Shown: in pieces, positions 17,599 through 29,487 of the stretch
Position numbering within the stretch: the stretch's first letter is position 1
Layout: the number at the start of each line of letters is the position of its first letter
Source: Megasphaera vaginalis (ex Bordigoni et al. 2020)
GTDB lineage: Bacteria > Bacillota > Negativicutes > Veillonellales > Megasphaeraceae
Direction: 5' to 3'
Length of the DNA: 64,000 nt
NCBI RefSeq assembly: GCF_900240295.1
Contig: NZ_OEQB01000003.1
Location: 1-64,000 of the forward strand
Notes under the pieces: generated by a model
The model's input: the letters and a program-made list of their open reading frames with translations, nothing else
Database searches by the model: none
What the model was told of the DNA's origin: nothing
Program-made: the position numbers and the translations under genes

Positions 17599-19861
17599 TT
17601 ACGATCTCACCTTTTTTATGATTTTCACATTCGCTATTGCTGCAAAACAGTTTGTCCGGTCCTTTTTTATAATGCTTGACCGTCATGATGCTGCCGCACT
17701 TGGCGCATTTTTTATCGACAGGCTCGTTCCAAAGGACAAAGTCGCATTCCGGATAGGTGCTGCAGCCGTAAAAGATACGGCCCCGCTTTGATTTGCGCTT
17801 GATCAGCGTCCCCTTGCCGCACTGGGGGCAAGTAATGCCGAGGTCTTCGACGATGGCTTTCGTATTGCGGCAGTCGGGAAAATTCGAACAGGCGAGAAAT
17901 TTGCCGAAACGGCCGAATTTATAGACCATAGGCGCGCCGCAGCGTTCGCAAACCTGCCCGGAATCCTGGCCGGCTACGGTGACTTTTTCCATATGTCCTT
18001 CGGCTTCTTCGATCTCCGGTCGGAAGACGTCGTAAAATTCGCCGAGAACGTGGGCATATGTATCGCTGCCCTGTTCGATAGCGTCAAGCTCTTCTTCCAT
18101 ATGGGCCGTAAAGCTGACGTTGATAATCCCTTCAAAATATTCTTTCAATAAGTTGACGATGACGACGCCCAACTCTGTCGGAACAAATTGTTTGTCTTTC
18201 TTTTCAACGTAATTCCGATTCTGAATCGTATCCATAATCGGCGCATACGTACTGGGGCGGCCAATCCCCTTTTCTTCCAGCGTCTTGATCAGGCTGGCTT
18301 CCGTGTATCGCGGCGGCGGCTGCGTAAAATGCTGTTGTCTGTCGATTTTCCGATTATGAACGACCGTACCGGTCTTAAGCTGCGGCAAAACGGCAGCGGT
18401 CTTGTCGTTTTTGGCATCTTCATACAATTCCGTAAATCCTTTGAAAAGGACGGTATAACCGGCGGCGCGCATTTCGTAATCGCCGCTCATAATGGTGATC
18501 GTCATATGTTCCGTTTCGACTTGCGCCATCTGGCTCGCCAAAAACCGGTTCCAAATCAGCGTATACAGACGCAGCTGATCACGCGAGAGGTAGGCCGCCA
18601 CCGCTGCCGGCGTCAATTCGAGCGATGTCGGGCGGATGGCCTCGTGCGCGTCCTGACTCGACTGCTTGGTCTTATACGTATGCGCCTTGGCAGGAACATA
18701 TTCGGAACCGTAACGGGCGGAAATAAATTCCCGCGCCGCCTGCACCATATCATCGTTGATACGCGTCGAATCGGTACGCATATACGTGATCAGGCCGACG
18801 TGGCCTTTGTCGCCGATATCAAGCCCTTCATAGAGCTGTTGGGCCAACATCATCGTCTTTTTCGCGCCGAAATTAAGTTTACCGACACATTCCTGCTGCA
18901 TTGTCGACGTCGTAAAAGGGGGCTGCGGCATCCGTTTGCGGCGCCGTTTTTCGACTTTCGTAATCAGATCGGGATCCTGACTGCGTTTATTTTTTTCCCA
19001 TTGCAGGGCGGCGGCTATCTCTTCCGCTTCTTCCGCCGTATTGATTCTGATTTTTTTGCCGTTAATTCTCGCCAGTTCCGCCGGCAGCTCCAACCCGTCG
19101 TCCGTCGCATAAACGCCGCTGACGGTCCAGTATTCTTCCGGCACGAAGGCGGCGATTTCTTCTTCCCGTTCACAGATCAGGCGCACGGCGACGGACTGCA
19201 CGCGACCGGCACTCAAGCCCTTGCAGACTTTTTTCCACAAAAGGGGACTGAGCTTGTAACCGACGATGCGGTCGAGAACGCGCCGTGCCTGCTGCGCGTC
19301 GACGCGGGGCAAATCAATGGGCTGCGGCTCATCTATTCCGCTGAGGACGGCTTTTTTCGTAATCTCATGAAACATGACGCGGCACGGCTCGTGCAGATCC
19401 ATATCGAGAATATGGGCCAAATGCCAGGAAATTGCCTCGCCTTCACGGTCCGGGTCAGTCGCCAGATATACTTTTTTCGAGCGGACGTATTCATGCCGCA
19501 GCTCGTCAATCAATTTTTTCTTGTCATACATATTGGTATAACTCGGCTTAAATTCGTTTTCAATGTCGACGCCGAACTGGTTGCGCGGCAGATCCCGGAG
19601 ATGGCCGCGGCTGGCAAGCACCTTGTAGGACGGACCCAGGAAGCGTTCAATCGTCTTCGCCTTGGCCGGCGATTCGACAATGACCAGATTTTTGGCGTTT
19701 TTCGGCAGCGGATCCATCTTTTTCAGCGGTTCTCGCTTCGGCAGATTGACAGTGCCGCTGATGACGGTCTTTTCCGCATCGTCACCTTTTTTTTTGCGAC
19801 TTCTGCTCTTTTTTTTCGTATCGTCAATGACGATCGTTCTCTTAATCGGAAATTCCAGCAT
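17588..19861 (-). CDS. topA: DNA topoisomerase I
   Basis: A 757-residue type IA topoisomerase that relaxes negative supercoils. A basic N-terminal extension of about 55 residues (with [10 protein letters not shown]) precedes the Toprim domain ([26 protein letters not shown]). The catalytic Tyr lies in [11 protein letters not shown]. Three four-Cys zinc ribbons end the protein. First gene of the topA-trmFO-hslV-hslU-rlmI operon, with its own promoter at 19933-19961. The ATG at 19861 gives the whole extension; a start closer to the Toprim domain cannot be excluded. Confidence 0.96.
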   Translation of the reverse strand: MLEFPIKRTIVIDDTKKKSRSRKKKGDDAEKTVISGTVNLPKREPLKKMDPLPKNAKNLVIVESPAKAKTIERFLGPSYKVLASRGHLRDLPRNQFGVDIENEFKPSYTNMYDKKKLIDELRHEYVRSKKVYLATDPDREGEAISWHLAHILDMDLHEPCRVMFHEITKKAVLSGIDEPQPIDLPRVDAQQARRVLDRIVGYKLSPLLWKKVCKGLSAGRVQSVAVRLICEREEEIAAFVPEEYWTVSGVYATDDGLELPAELARINGKKIRINTAEEAEEIAAALQWEKNKRSQDPDLITKVEKRRRKRMPQPPFTTSTMQQECVGKLNFGAKKTMMLAQQLYEGLDIGDKGHVGLITYMRTDSTRINDDMVQAAREFISARYGSEYVPAKAHTYKTKQSSQDAHEAIRPTSLELTPAAVAAYLSRDQLRLYTLIWNRFLASQMAQVETEHMTITIMSGDYEMRAAGYTVLFKGFTELYEDAKNDKTAAVLPQLKTGTVVHNRKIDRQQHFTQPPPRYTEASLIKTLEEKGIGRPSTYAPIMDTIQNRNYVEKKDKQFVPTELGVVIVNLLKEYFEGIINVSFTAHMEEELDAIEQGSDTYAHVLGEFYDVFRPEIEEAEGHMEKVTVAGQDSGQVCERCGAPMVYKFGRFGKFLACSNFPDCRNTKAIVEDLGITCPQCGKGTLIKRKSKRGRIFYGCSTYPECDFVLWNEPVDKKCAKCGSIMTVKHYKKGPDKLFCSNSECENHKKGEIVNEE

Positions 19862-19932
19862 CTATATCATCCTTATTTTATCAATGACAGAAACAGGCGC
19901 GGTAAAGCCTGTGTATATCAACCTAGTTTTAC

Positions 19933-19961
19933 ATAATACACTATAACGCTTTCTCGTTCAA
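19933..19961 (-). promoter_or_regulatory. Promoter of the topA operon
   Basis: Minus strand TTGAAC (19956-19961), 17-base spacer, TATTAT (19933-19938), about 72 bases before the topA start. Confidence 0.65.
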
Positions 19962-19980
19962 CTGCAAGACGCCGGAATCA

Positions 19981-20028
19981 TAAAAAAAGAAGGATTGCCT
20001 GCAACCTGTCGCATCGGCAATCCTTCTT
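19981..20028 (-). terminator. Terminator of the ATP synthase operon
   Basis: A 13-bp stem AAGAAGGATTGCC/GGCAATCCTTCTT and T run on the minus strand, right after the atpC stop. Confidence 0.9.
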
Positions 20029-20030
20029 CG

Positions 20031-20453
20031 TTATATATCTTTCGGCCCGTTACAGGCTTTAATTCGGCTCAGCGCCCGTTTTAAGGCTAATTGAGCCCGT
20101 TCGGCATCAAGATTTTCCGCCCGTTCGCTAAGGCGCTTTTCAGCCCGTTCCTTCGCTTTTTCCGCACGTCGTCTGTCAATCTGTTTTGACAATTCCGATG
20201 ACGGCGTAATGACGGTAATCTTATTTTCATTGACTTCCAAAAATCCGCCTGCAATGGTCATGCAGTCACGCGTGCCTTCTTTGTCGTAGACTAGCGGCCA
20301 AATACGCAAAGAGGCGATAAGCGGCGCATGATTCGGCATGATGCCCAAATCCCCGTCCAACGCGCGAACGCGAACGAAATTCACGTCATCGTTAAAGACG
20401 GTAACATCAGGCGTAATGACTTCCAAGCGGATGGTTCTGCCGGTTTCTGCCAT
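20031..20453 (-). CDS. atpC: ATP synthase epsilon subunit
   Basis: A 140-residue central-stalk subunit that helps couple rotation and inhibits ATP hydrolysis. The beta-sandwich part includes GDLGIMPNHAPLI and an AGGFLEVNENKITVI segment. The C-terminal half is the usual helical hairpin, here rich in Arg, Glu and Ala. AAGGAG precedes the ATG; only a few bases separate it from atpD. Last gene of the operon. Confidence 0.95.
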   Translation of the reverse strand: MAETGRTIRLEVITPDVTVFNDDVNFVRVRALDGDLGIMPNHAPLIASLRIWPLVYDKEGTRDCMTIAGGFLEVNENKITVITPSSELSKQIDRRRAEKAKERAEKRLSERAENLDAERAQLALKRALSRIKACNGPKDI

Positions 20454-20456
20454 CGC

Positions 20457-22770
<2,314 letters not shown>

Positions 22771-22773
22771 AGA

Positions 22774-24309
22774 CTATTCCTCCTCTTTGACTAATTCGTG
22801 GGATGCGCCGTAATCCTTCGTGAATTCGGCGATCGCCTTTTTGAGGATTTCTTCGTCCGCTGGTGCAAGTTCCTTCGTTTCTTTAATGTGCTGGCCCACT
22901 TCGGGATGGTTTGCATGCATGTAGGCGATGAATTTTTCTTCAAATTCCGTAATTTCATCGACCTGAACAGGCATCAGGTACCCTTTGACAGCCAGATAAA
23001 TTTCCATTACCTGATCTTCGACCGCCATCGGCTGATACTGCGGCTGAATCAGCATTTGCATCGTCCGTTCGCCGCGATCGATTTGCGCTTTCGTATTTTT
23101 ATCGAGGTCGGATCCGAACTGCGCAAAAGCGGCCAATTCGCGATATTGCGCCAGATCCAGACGAAGTGTGCCGGCGATCTTCTTCATGGCCTTAATCTGC
23201 GCCGAACCGCCTACGCGGGATACGGAAAGGCCGACGTTAATAGCCGGACGGACGCCGGAGTTGAAAAGTTCCGTTTCCAGGAATATCTGTCCGTCCGTAA
23301 TGGAAATAACATTTGTCGGAATATATGCGGACAAATCGCCTGCCAGCGTTTCGATGATCGGCAGGGCCGTAATCGAACCGCCGCCCAATTCATCGGACAG
23401 CTTGGCAGCGCGTTCGAGCAGGCGGGAATGTAAGTAGAATACGTCACCGGGATAGGCTTCACGTCCCGGCGGACGACGGAGAAGCAAACTCATGGCACGA
23501 TAAGCCTGGGCATGTTTCGACAAATCATCATAAACGCAAAGAACATCTTTTCCCTGATACATGAAGTATTCGCCCATGGAAACGCCGGAATACGGAGCCA
23601 GGTACTGGAGCGGCGCGCCGTCAGATGCACCGGCAGCGACAACGATGGTATAGTCCATCGCGCCGTGTTCTTCCAGCGTCCGCACAACGCGCGCTACCGT
23701 CGAAGCTTTCTGCCCGATAGCGACATAGACGCAGATGACATCGCTGTCTTTCTGGTTGATAATCGTATCAATGGCGATAGCGGTCTTACCGGTACCGCGG
23801 TCACCGATGATCAGTTCACGTTGTCCGCGGCCGATGGGAACCATGGAGTCAATAGCCTTCAACCCAGTTTGTAACGGCTTTTTGACAGGTTGCCGGTCGG
23901 CAATGCCGGAGGCACGCAATTCTACGAGACGGGATTCGGTCGTATTGATTGCGCCTTTGCCGTCAATGGGCACGCCCAACGGATTCACGACACGGCCGAT
24001 CAGGGCATCTCCGACGGGAACCTGCATAACGCGGCCCGTACGGCGAACGGTGTCGCCTTCTTTAATCAATTCATCATTTCCCAATAAAACGGCGCCTACA
24101 TTATCTTCTTCCAGATTCAGGACGAGGCCGTACACGTCGTGAGGAAGTTCCAGCAATTCGCCGGACATGGCCTTATCCAGGCCGTAGATGTGCGCAATGC
24201 CGTCGCCGACTTCCAGGACGGTGCCGACGTCGTCGACATTGGTTTCGACGTTATAGTCTTCGATCTGTTTTTTGATTATCGCCGTAATTTCTTCTGGCTT
24301 CATATTCAT
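22774..24309 (-). CDS. atpA: ATP synthase alpha subunit
   Basis: The 511-residue non-catalytic nucleotide-binding subunit of F1. P-loop [11 protein letters not shown], the segment [11 protein letters not shown], and the arginine-finger region [14 protein letters not shown] are typical. The start codon at 24309 overlaps the atpH stop as ATGA, so the two are translationally coupled; a second ATG lies two codons downstream. Length is normal. Confidence 0.97.
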   Translation of the reverse strand: MNMKPEEITAIIKKQIEDYNVETNVDDVGTVLEVGDGIAHIYGLDKAMSGELLELPHDVYGLVLNLEEDNVGAVLLGNDELIKEGDTVRRTGRVMQVPVGDALIGRVVNPLGVPIDGKGAINTTESRLVELRASGIADRQPVKKPLQTGLKAIDSMVPIGRGQRELIIGDRGTGKTAIAIDTIINQKDSDVICVYVAIGQKASTVARVVRTLEEHGAMDYTIVVAAGASDGAPLQYLAPYSGVSMGEYFMYQGKDVLCVYDDLSKHAQAYRAMSLLLRRPPGREAYPGDVFYLHSRLLERAAKLSDELGGGSITALPIIETLAGDLSAYIPTNVISITDGQIFLETELFNSGVRPAINVGLSVSRVGGSAQIKAMKKIAGTLRLDLAQYRELAAFAQFGSDLDKNTKAQIDRGERTMQMLIQPQYQPMAVEDQVMEIYLAVKGYLMPVQVDEITEFEEKFIAYMHANHPEVGQHIKETKELAPADEEILKKAIAEFTKDYGASHELVKEEE

Positions 24310-24875
24310 TTTTCGTCCGTCACCTCATTCGTTACATTCACATTCAGCAGTGAATGTTTCATATTACGGAGCTGCCGCAGCAAGCTGCCGTCGATTACTT
24401 GATCACCAATCTGGATGACGACGCCGCCGATAATAGACGGATCGGTGTAGTATAACGGTTCGATCTTCTTGCCTGTCATACTTTCAAGGCTGGCTACAAG
24501 TTTAGCTTCTTCTTCGGCCGACAACGGTTTGACGACACGGATCTTGGCAATATCGATATTCTGCGCAGCACGTGACAAATCGATGAACCCTTCGATCGCT
24601 TCGGCAATCGCGGCTTCTCTGCGCCGATCTACCATGACATAAAGAAATTGACAGACAATGGGCGACAGAACATCGGCAAAAACCTGCCTGATCGTATCCT
24701 TTTTCGCGGCCTGCGGCACCAGGGGATGAGCCAGAAATTTACGCAACTCGGGATTTTCCCGAAGCGTATCCCGCACACTTTTCAATTCCCTGCCATATTC
24801 GTCAAGTTTCTGCTGTTCCGTGGCAATATCGAACATTGCCTGGCTGTACTTACTGTAAACGACTTCCGGTATCAT
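24306..24875 (-). CDS. atpH: ATP synthase delta subunit
   Basis: A 189-residue peripheral-stalk subunit that links the b subunits to the top of F1. The N-terminal helical domain begins [13 protein letters not shown]; the C-terminal part has [21 protein letters not shown], the usual family signature. It starts two bases after the atpF stop and overlaps atpA. Confidence 0.94.
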   Translation of the reverse strand: MIPEVVYSKYSQAMFDIATEQQKLDEYGRELKSVRDTLRENPELRKFLAHPLVPQAAKKDTIRQVFADVLSPIVCQFLYVMVDRRREAAIAEAIEGFIDLSRAAQNIDIAKIRVVKPLSAEEEAKLVASLESMTGKKIEPLYYTDPSIIGGVVIQIGDQVIDGSLLRQLRNMKHSLLNVNVTNEVTDEK

Positions 24876-24877
24876 GA

Positions 24878-25375
24878 TCAGTTACCGTTAGCCTGCCGCG
24901 CATCCATCTGTTCGATGCATTCGGCGATGAGCTTTGAATTCATATCTGTATCCATATTCTTTTTGAGCAGCTTTTCTGCCACAGCCATAGACAGGTTCAC
25001 TACTTCATTACGCATTTCACGGATAGCAGCTTCTCTCTCGCTGGCAATCTGCGCCTGCGCCAACTCTTTTTCTCTGGTTATCTGTTGGCGAATGGCATCC
25101 AAATGTGCCTGCCCTTCCACATCGGCCTGTTTGACGGCCTTGTCAATAATAGCCTGCGCTTCTGCCCGGGCTGTCTGCAATTGCTTTTGATAGTCGAGCT
25201 TCAGCTGTTCAGCTTCTTCACGTGCGTTTTCGGCACTGCTCAGATCATCGGCAATCTTATTCTTGCGGTCTTCCAACACCTTTAAAATAGGCTTATAGGC
25301 GAATTTCGCCAAAATAGCGACGAGGATAAAAAAGTTGATGAATTGGAAGATCAATGTACCGTTGATGGTGACCAA
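24878..25375 (-). CDS. atpF: ATP synthase b subunit
   Basis: A 165-residue stator subunit with one N-terminal membrane helix (FINFFILVAILAKFAY) and a long, highly charged coiled coil. The start is TTG at 25375, placed eight bases after AGGAGG. Only one b-type gene is present, consistent with a homodimeric stalk. Confidence 0.93.
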   Translation of the reverse strand: MVTINGTLIFQFINFFILVAILAKFAYKPILKVLEDRKNKIADDLSSAENAREEAEQLKLDYQKQLQTARAEAQAIIDKAVKQADVEGQAHLDAIRQQITREKELAQAQIASEREAAIREMRNEVVNLSMAVAEKLLKKNMDTDMNSKLIAECIEQMDARQANGN

Positions 25376-25414
25376 GGTATTTCCCTCCTTTTATCATACC
25401 TATGCCAAAGCATA

Positions 25415-25663
25415 TCAGATAAGCGGATTGGCAAATACTAAGACGATGGCGATAACGGCTGCAATAATAGGCATGGATTCGATCAGGCCTACGGAGATCA
25501 ACATGTTGACGAGAAGCTTACCGCCCATTTCCGGCTGACGCGCCGTACCTTCGAGCATTTTAGCGGCTGCATGGCCGTCACCGATAGCGGCGCCCAAAGC
25601 TGCCAAACCGATACCAATTGCTGCACCTAATGCGGAAAATGCCAATACTAATGAATGATCCAT
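25415..25663 (-). CDS. atpE: ATP synthase c subunit
   Basis: An 82-residue proteolipid made of two membrane helices joined by the polar loop ARQPE. The ion-carrying carboxylate is Glu62 in the second helix (LIESMP), followed by Ser63. In the first helix, the position where sodium-type rings usually carry Gln or Glu is Asp29 (GDG). The Glu-Ser pair plus a second acidic residue is compatible with a Na+ site but does not prove it. AGGGAGG precedes the ATG. Confidence 0.95.
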   Translation of the reverse strand: MDHSLVLAFSALGAAIGIGLAALGAAIGDGHAAAKMLEGTARQPEMGGKLLVNMLISVGLIESMPIIAAVIAIVLVFANPLI

Positions 25664-25724
25664 GATATAATTCCTCCCTGAATGTAGATAAATGAAAATC
25701 TTACTTGTTTCTGCGCATTTGTTC

Positions 25725-26396
25725 TTAATCGGATTCTAAGGAATCTGCCAAATACGACGTAACCAGAATTGTGAAAATAAAAGCCTGAATCAGGCCGATG
25801 AACAGACTGAAAATCAACCAGACGATCGGCACCCCTGCCGGCACCAGTTTATATAAAACTTCCAGCAGTATCTCTCCGGCCAGAATATTGCCGAAAAGAC
25901 GGAAGGCCAAAGTCAACGGTTTGGTAAACTCTTCCAGAATATTCATGAGGACAAAAGGAACAAAGGGTTCAAAATAATGCTTGACATGCTTCTTGACTCC
26001 TTGATTCTTCAGTGCCACGTAATGGACCATGAAGGTCGATACCAGTGCCAATCCCAGCGTCGTATTCAAGTCATTCGTAGGTGAAGCCAACAGATGCGGG
26101 CTCGGTAAAAGACCGAGTTCATTACTGAAAAGGATGAATAAGAAGAATGTTAATAAGACAGAGACGACTTGTTGCCACTTCGGCCCCAGCGTTTCCTTGA
26201 ATTGGGCCAAAAGAGCCTCAATGATCATTTCAACGGCATTTTGCAATCCCGAAGGAACAAGCGCCCTGCTTCTCGTCGCACTTACGGTCACGATAATGAC
26301 CAACAGCGCTACTAGCCACGTCAAGTAGATCGTATCCATATTGACGTCCATTCCCAAAAACTGAATTATCAGATGATGCCCCGTGTGCAGTTCCAA
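25725..26396 (-). CDS. atpB: ATP synthase a subunit
   Basis: A 223-residue membrane subunit that forms the ion half-channels against the c ring. The essential Arg lies in LAFRLFGNILAGEILL, and the C-terminal helix has IGLIQAFIFTILVTSYLAD. AGGAGG is eight bases before the TTG at 26396, while it directly abuts the GTG at 26405, so the TTG start is preferred. Followed by atpE. Confidence 0.94.
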   Translation of the reverse strand: MELHTGHHLIIQFLGMDVNMDTIYLTWLVALLVIIVTVSATRSRALVPSGLQNAVEMIIEALLAQFKETLGPKWQQVVSVLLTFFLFILFSNELGLLPSPHLLASPTNDLNTTLGLALVSTFMVHYVALKNQGVKKHVKHYFEPFVPFVLMNILEEFTKPLTLAFRLFGNILAGEILLEVLYKLVPAGVPIVWLIFSLFIGLIQAFIFTILVTSYLADSLESD

Positions 26397-26413
26397 GAAT
26401 TCCACCTCCTTCC

Positions 26414-26788
26414 TTATTCAGAATGTCGTACGGAAATACTCACGGTTTCTGCAAAGATCAATAATCTGTAGGTGAAAATGCCGCCTACAAAAGAGAAGAT
26501 ATTAATCTGCGGAAACTGTAAAACCAAAATAACGGCCAGCACGATCAGTAAAAGCCTGATAACGGCGCCGGTGCGAATGAAATGCAGCGCTTTAACCGGC
26601 TGCATCTTTGCAGAACGGAAAAGGCGACTGCTCAGCATCAAAAAATAAACAATATTGAGCAGACTGCCGATAAACCAACCGGAAAGGAGTCCGTATTTTC
26701 CGGCGGCAGCCATGACGGCAGCGCCGACAAGGGTCAAGGCCGTGAGGCGGAGCAGCGTTTTTTTTACATACCGTACAAATTCGTCCAT
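26414..26788 (-). CDS. atpI: ATP synthase subunit I (AtpI)
   Basis: A small, 124-residue membrane protein with about four hydrophobic segments, of the ATP synthase I-chain type that assists c-ring assembly or Mg2+ supply in other bacteria. Its sequence is weakly conserved; the call rests on size, topology and position just before atpB. The ATG at 26788 is preferred over an upstream GTG at 26794 because AAGGGGA is then well spaced. Confidence 0.8.
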   Translation of the reverse strand: MDEFVRYVKKTLLRLTALTLVGAAVMAAAGKYGLLSGWFIGSLLNIVYFLMLSSRLFRSAKMQPVKALHFIRTGAVIRLLLIVLAVILVLQFPQINIFSFVGGIFTYRLLIFAETVSISVRHSE

Positions 26789-26811
26789 GGGCACTCCCCT
26801 TCGCGCCGCGT

Positions 26812-27066
26812 TCAGCGCTCATCTTCTTCTTGATAAAGTGCAAGCGCCCGCTTGTACAAGGACCAAAATCCGGTCGCCGCTCCCAGAAGTGCGCAAAAGA
26901 TCAAACCGAAAGGCTCACTGTTCAAGAACCCGTCAATAAAGCGCCCGATCAGAACGCCGACGACGATATTGACGAACAGGGTCAGCCCCAAAGAAGCGGC
27001 GACGGCAATTAAATGCAGCAAACCTGTATTTTTTCCGTTTTTCCGAATCATCTGCCACCACGACAC
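26812..27066 (-). CDS. AtpZ-like small membrane protein of the ATP synthase operon
   Basis: An 84-residue protein with two membrane helices (LIAVAASLGLTLFVNIVVGVLIG broadly, then GLIFCALLGAATGFWSLY). This fits the AtpZ/ATPase_gene1 family often found first in such operons. The start is GTG at 27066 without a strong ribosome site; an ATG at 27051 is an alternative. Promoter-like boxes lie at 27134-27163. Confidence 0.75.
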   Translation of the reverse strand: MSWWQMIRKNGKNTGLLHLIAVAASLGLTLFVNIVVGVLIGRFIDGFLNSEPFGLIFCALLGAATGFWSLYKRALALYQEEDER

Positions 27067-27133
27067 TTATCCGTTTTCATAGAGCAGTCCGTTTACGGCA
27101 ACAAAATGCCCTCGTAAAAAAGACTGCATACTC

Positions 27134-27163
27134 ATTTTATCACTCATAATATTCTGAAAGCAA
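27134..27163 (-). promoter_or_regulatory. Probable promoter of the ATP synthase operon
   Basis: Minus strand TTGCTT (27158-27163), 18-base spacer, TAAAAT (27134-27139), 68 bases before the first gene. Confidence 0.6.
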
Positions 27164-27241
27164 CTTTTTACGTATGGTTTCTTTTTATCATTATTTTCAT
27201 GTATCAGTTTACTGCAATTCGCCGAAGGGACGGCGAATTTT

Positions 27242-28387
27242 TTAAAGAAATTCCTCCGGTTTTTCTTTAAATTTACAGAAAACATACAAAATCGCCTGAA
27301 CGATCCGTTTCGCCGCTAAGCCGTCTCCGTAAGGATTAACGGCATTACTCATCTGCTCGTAAGCAGCATCGTCAGTCAACAGCTTTTTTGTTTCCCCATA
27401 GACGACATCCTTACGGGTGCCGATCAATCGCACCGTACCGGCTGCAATGGCTTCAGGGCGTTCCGTCGTATCGCGCAAGACCAAGACGGGCTTGCCCAAC
27501 GACGGCGCCTCTTCCTGAATGCCGCCGGAATCGGTGAGGACCAGACAGCTGCGATTCATTAAGTTGGCAAACGGTTCATATTCAAGCGGTTCAATAAGAT
27601 GTATTCGCGCGGCGCCGGACAATTCTTCTTCGACAACGCGGCGCACCAGCGGATTGCGGTGGACGGGAAAAACGATTTCCGTATCGGGAATTTCGTCGAT
27701 AATAGAACGCAATGCCTTATAAATATGCCGCATGGGCTCGCCGAGATTTTCCCGCCGATGCGTTGTAAGCAGAATCATCCGGCGCCGGCCGAAATCGATT
27801 CCCTGCAACTCGTCATCGGCGAAACGGTAATCGTCGCGAACCGTATTCATCAGCGCGTCGATTACCGTATTTCCCGTTACGTAGACGGAGTTCTCCGCAA
27901 TGCCTTCGCGAAGAAGGTTTGCCTTGGCCGTAGGCGTCGGCGAAAAATGAACGGCCGTCATGGCGCCGGTCAGCTTGCGATTCATCTCTTCCGGAAAAGG
28001 GGAATAGATGTTTCCCGTGCGCAGGCCGGCTTCGACATGCCCTACGGGAATTTGCTGATAATACGCCGCCAGCGCTCCGGCGAAGGTCGTCGTCGTATCG
28101 CCGTGAACCAGGACGAGATCGGGTTTTTCTTTTTCCAGCACGGTTTTCAGCCCCTGCAGCGCCCGTGTCGTAATATCATATAACGTTTGGCCCTGCGACA
28201 TGATATCCAGATCGTAATCGGGCCGAATACGGAACAACTTCAAGACCTGATCCAGCATCTGCCTGTGCTGCGCCGTAACGGTAACGACCGTCTCGATTTC
28301 TGCAGCATGCTTTTTCAGTTCCAAGACGACTGGAGCCATCTTGATCGCTTCAGGCCGTGTACCGAATATGGTCATCACCTTGAGCAT
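27242..28387 (-). CDS. wecB: UDP-N-acetylglucosamine 2-epimerase (non-hydrolysing)
   Basis: A 381-residue cytosolic enzyme that interconverts UDP-GlcNAc and UDP-ManNAc for envelope glycans. Family motifs: GTRPEAIKMAPV, VHGDTTTTFAGAL, HVEAGLRTG and DSGGIQEEAPSLGKPVLVLR. GGAGGTGG precedes the ATG. It starts 19 bases after the wecA/tagO-type gene, so both are probably co-transcribed in a pathway for a lipid-linked polymer containing ManNAc or a derivative. Confidence 0.95.
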   Translation of the reverse strand: MLKVMTIFGTRPEAIKMAPVVLELKKHAAEIETVVTVTAQHRQMLDQVLKLFRIRPDYDLDIMSQGQTLYDITTRALQGLKTVLEKEKPDLVLVHGDTTTTFAGALAAYYQQIPVGHVEAGLRTGNIYSPFPEEMNRKLTGAMTAVHFSPTPTAKANLLREGIAENSVYVTGNTVIDALMNTVRDDYRFADDELQGIDFGRRRMILLTTHRRENLGEPMRHIYKALRSIIDEIPDTEIVFPVHRNPLVRRVVEEELSGAARIHLIEPLEYEPFANLMNRSCLVLTDSGGIQEEAPSLGKPVLVLRDTTERPEAIAAGTVRLIGTRKDVVYGETKKLLTDDAAYEQMSNAVNPYGDGLAAKRIVQAILYVFCKFKEKPEEFL

Positions 28388-28406
28388 AAACGTGCCACCT
28401 CCAAAT

Positions 28407-29450
28407 TCATTTTACCGGCTTTTGCGCCGCCGGGTTCGGCATTTTACGTAAGATGCCGATGCGCTTCGCCGTATAAATAATCGCCGTCAGTACAATAAGG
28501 ACGGTGATTATTCCCGTCTTATAGCTGACCGTCGCCACAAACACGGCGACAAGGCCTAAGATCAACGTAATCAGATACATAATCAGTACGGCCTGTTTTT
28601 GCGTCATGCCTAAAGCCAGAAGGCGATGGTGCAGATGCCCCTTGTCAGGCTGAAAAACAGGTACGCCGCTCATCTTGCGGCGCACAATGGCAAAGAGCGT
28701 ATCCAAAATAGGCAGCCCCAAAGCGATGACCGGCACGACGAGAGCCACGGTAGCCGCCGTTTTCACCAGGCCGAGGACGGCGACGACGGCCATGGTATAG
28801 CCGAGCAGCATGCTGCCCGTATCGCCCATGAAAATCTTTGCCGGATTGAAGTTATATTGCAAAAAGCCGAGCGAAGCGCCGGCCATGGCGACGATGATCA
28901 TTGCCGGCAGGTACTGATTCATCGTGACGGCAATAAAAAACATGGCAATGGACGCGATGACGGAGACTCCGGCGGCCAGACCGTCCAAGCCGTCGATAAG
29001 GTTAACGGTGTTGGTAAAGCCGATGATCCAAAAAATCGTCACCGGTACGGCGATCCAGTCAGGCAGCACGATAAGCGTCCCGAAAGGATTGGTCAGCCAT
29101 TCGATCCGAATCCCGAAAGCTACGGGAATGGCTGCGGCGATGATCTGACCGGCAAGTTTCACCTTCGCCGGAATATTGCAAATATCATCCCAAATGCCCA
29201 GAGCGACGATCGCCGTGCAACCTGCCAGCAGTCCGAAAAGCTCGCTCGTCAGGGGCATGCAAAAAAGAACGGAAACGATAAACCCGGCAAAAATCGCCAA
29301 TCCTCCCAGACGCGGAATGATACGGGTATGCACCTTTCTGGCGTTGGGCCGGTCCACGGCGCCGACTTTAATAGCCAGCTTCTTGACAGCCGGAGTCAAC
29401 GCATAGGCCAAAATGAGGGAAATAAAAAAAGGCACAAAATATGCTTGCAC
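28407..29450 (-). CDS. Undecaprenyl-phosphate N-acetylglucosamine 1-phosphate transferase (WecA/TagO family)
   Basis: A 347-residue polytopic inner-membrane enzyme that starts a lipid-linked glycan by moving GlcNAc-1-phosphate to undecaprenyl phosphate. Typical cytoplasmic-loop motifs are seen: DRPNARKVH, IPRLGGLAIF, DGLDGLAAG, MGDTGSMLLGY and the HLHHRLLALG His motif. The start is GTG at 29450. It is paired with wecB. In a diderm Firmicute it could serve O-antigen-like or enterobacterial-common-antigen-like glycans; the end product is not determined here. Confidence 0.92.
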   Translation of the reverse strand: MQAYFVPFFISLILAYALTPAVKKLAIKVGAVDRPNARKVHTRIIPRLGGLAIFAGFIVSVLFCMPLTSELFGLLAGCTAIVALGIWDDICNIPAKVKLAGQIIAAAIPVAFGIRIEWLTNPFGTLIVLPDWIAVPVTIFWIIGFTNTVNLIDGLDGLAAGVSVIASIAMFFIAVTMNQYLPAMIIVAMAGASLGFLQYNFNPAKIFMGDTGSMLLGYTMAVVAVLGLVKTAATVALVVPVIALGLPILDTLFAIVRRKMSGVPVFQPDKGHLHHRLLALGMTQKQAVLIMYLITLILGLVAVFVATVSYKTGIITVLIVLTAIIYTAKRIGILRKMPNPAAQKPVK

Positions 29451-29487
29451 GAAATACGCCTACTTTCTCTGAAATCGCTGCTACGCT

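Noticed and set aside
18188-19936. 582-codon plus-strand frame opposite topA
   Set aside because: Shadow of topA, whose motifs are unambiguous.
27219-27240. Hairpin after wecB as terminator
   Set aside because: The stem TTCGCCG/CGGCGAA has its T run on the plus strand, whereas wecB is on the minus strand; there is no plus-strand gene before it.
27067-27285. 72-codon minus-strand frame between wecB and the ATP synthase operon
   Set aside because: It overlaps the end of wecB and runs through the operon promoter; no family character or ribosome site.
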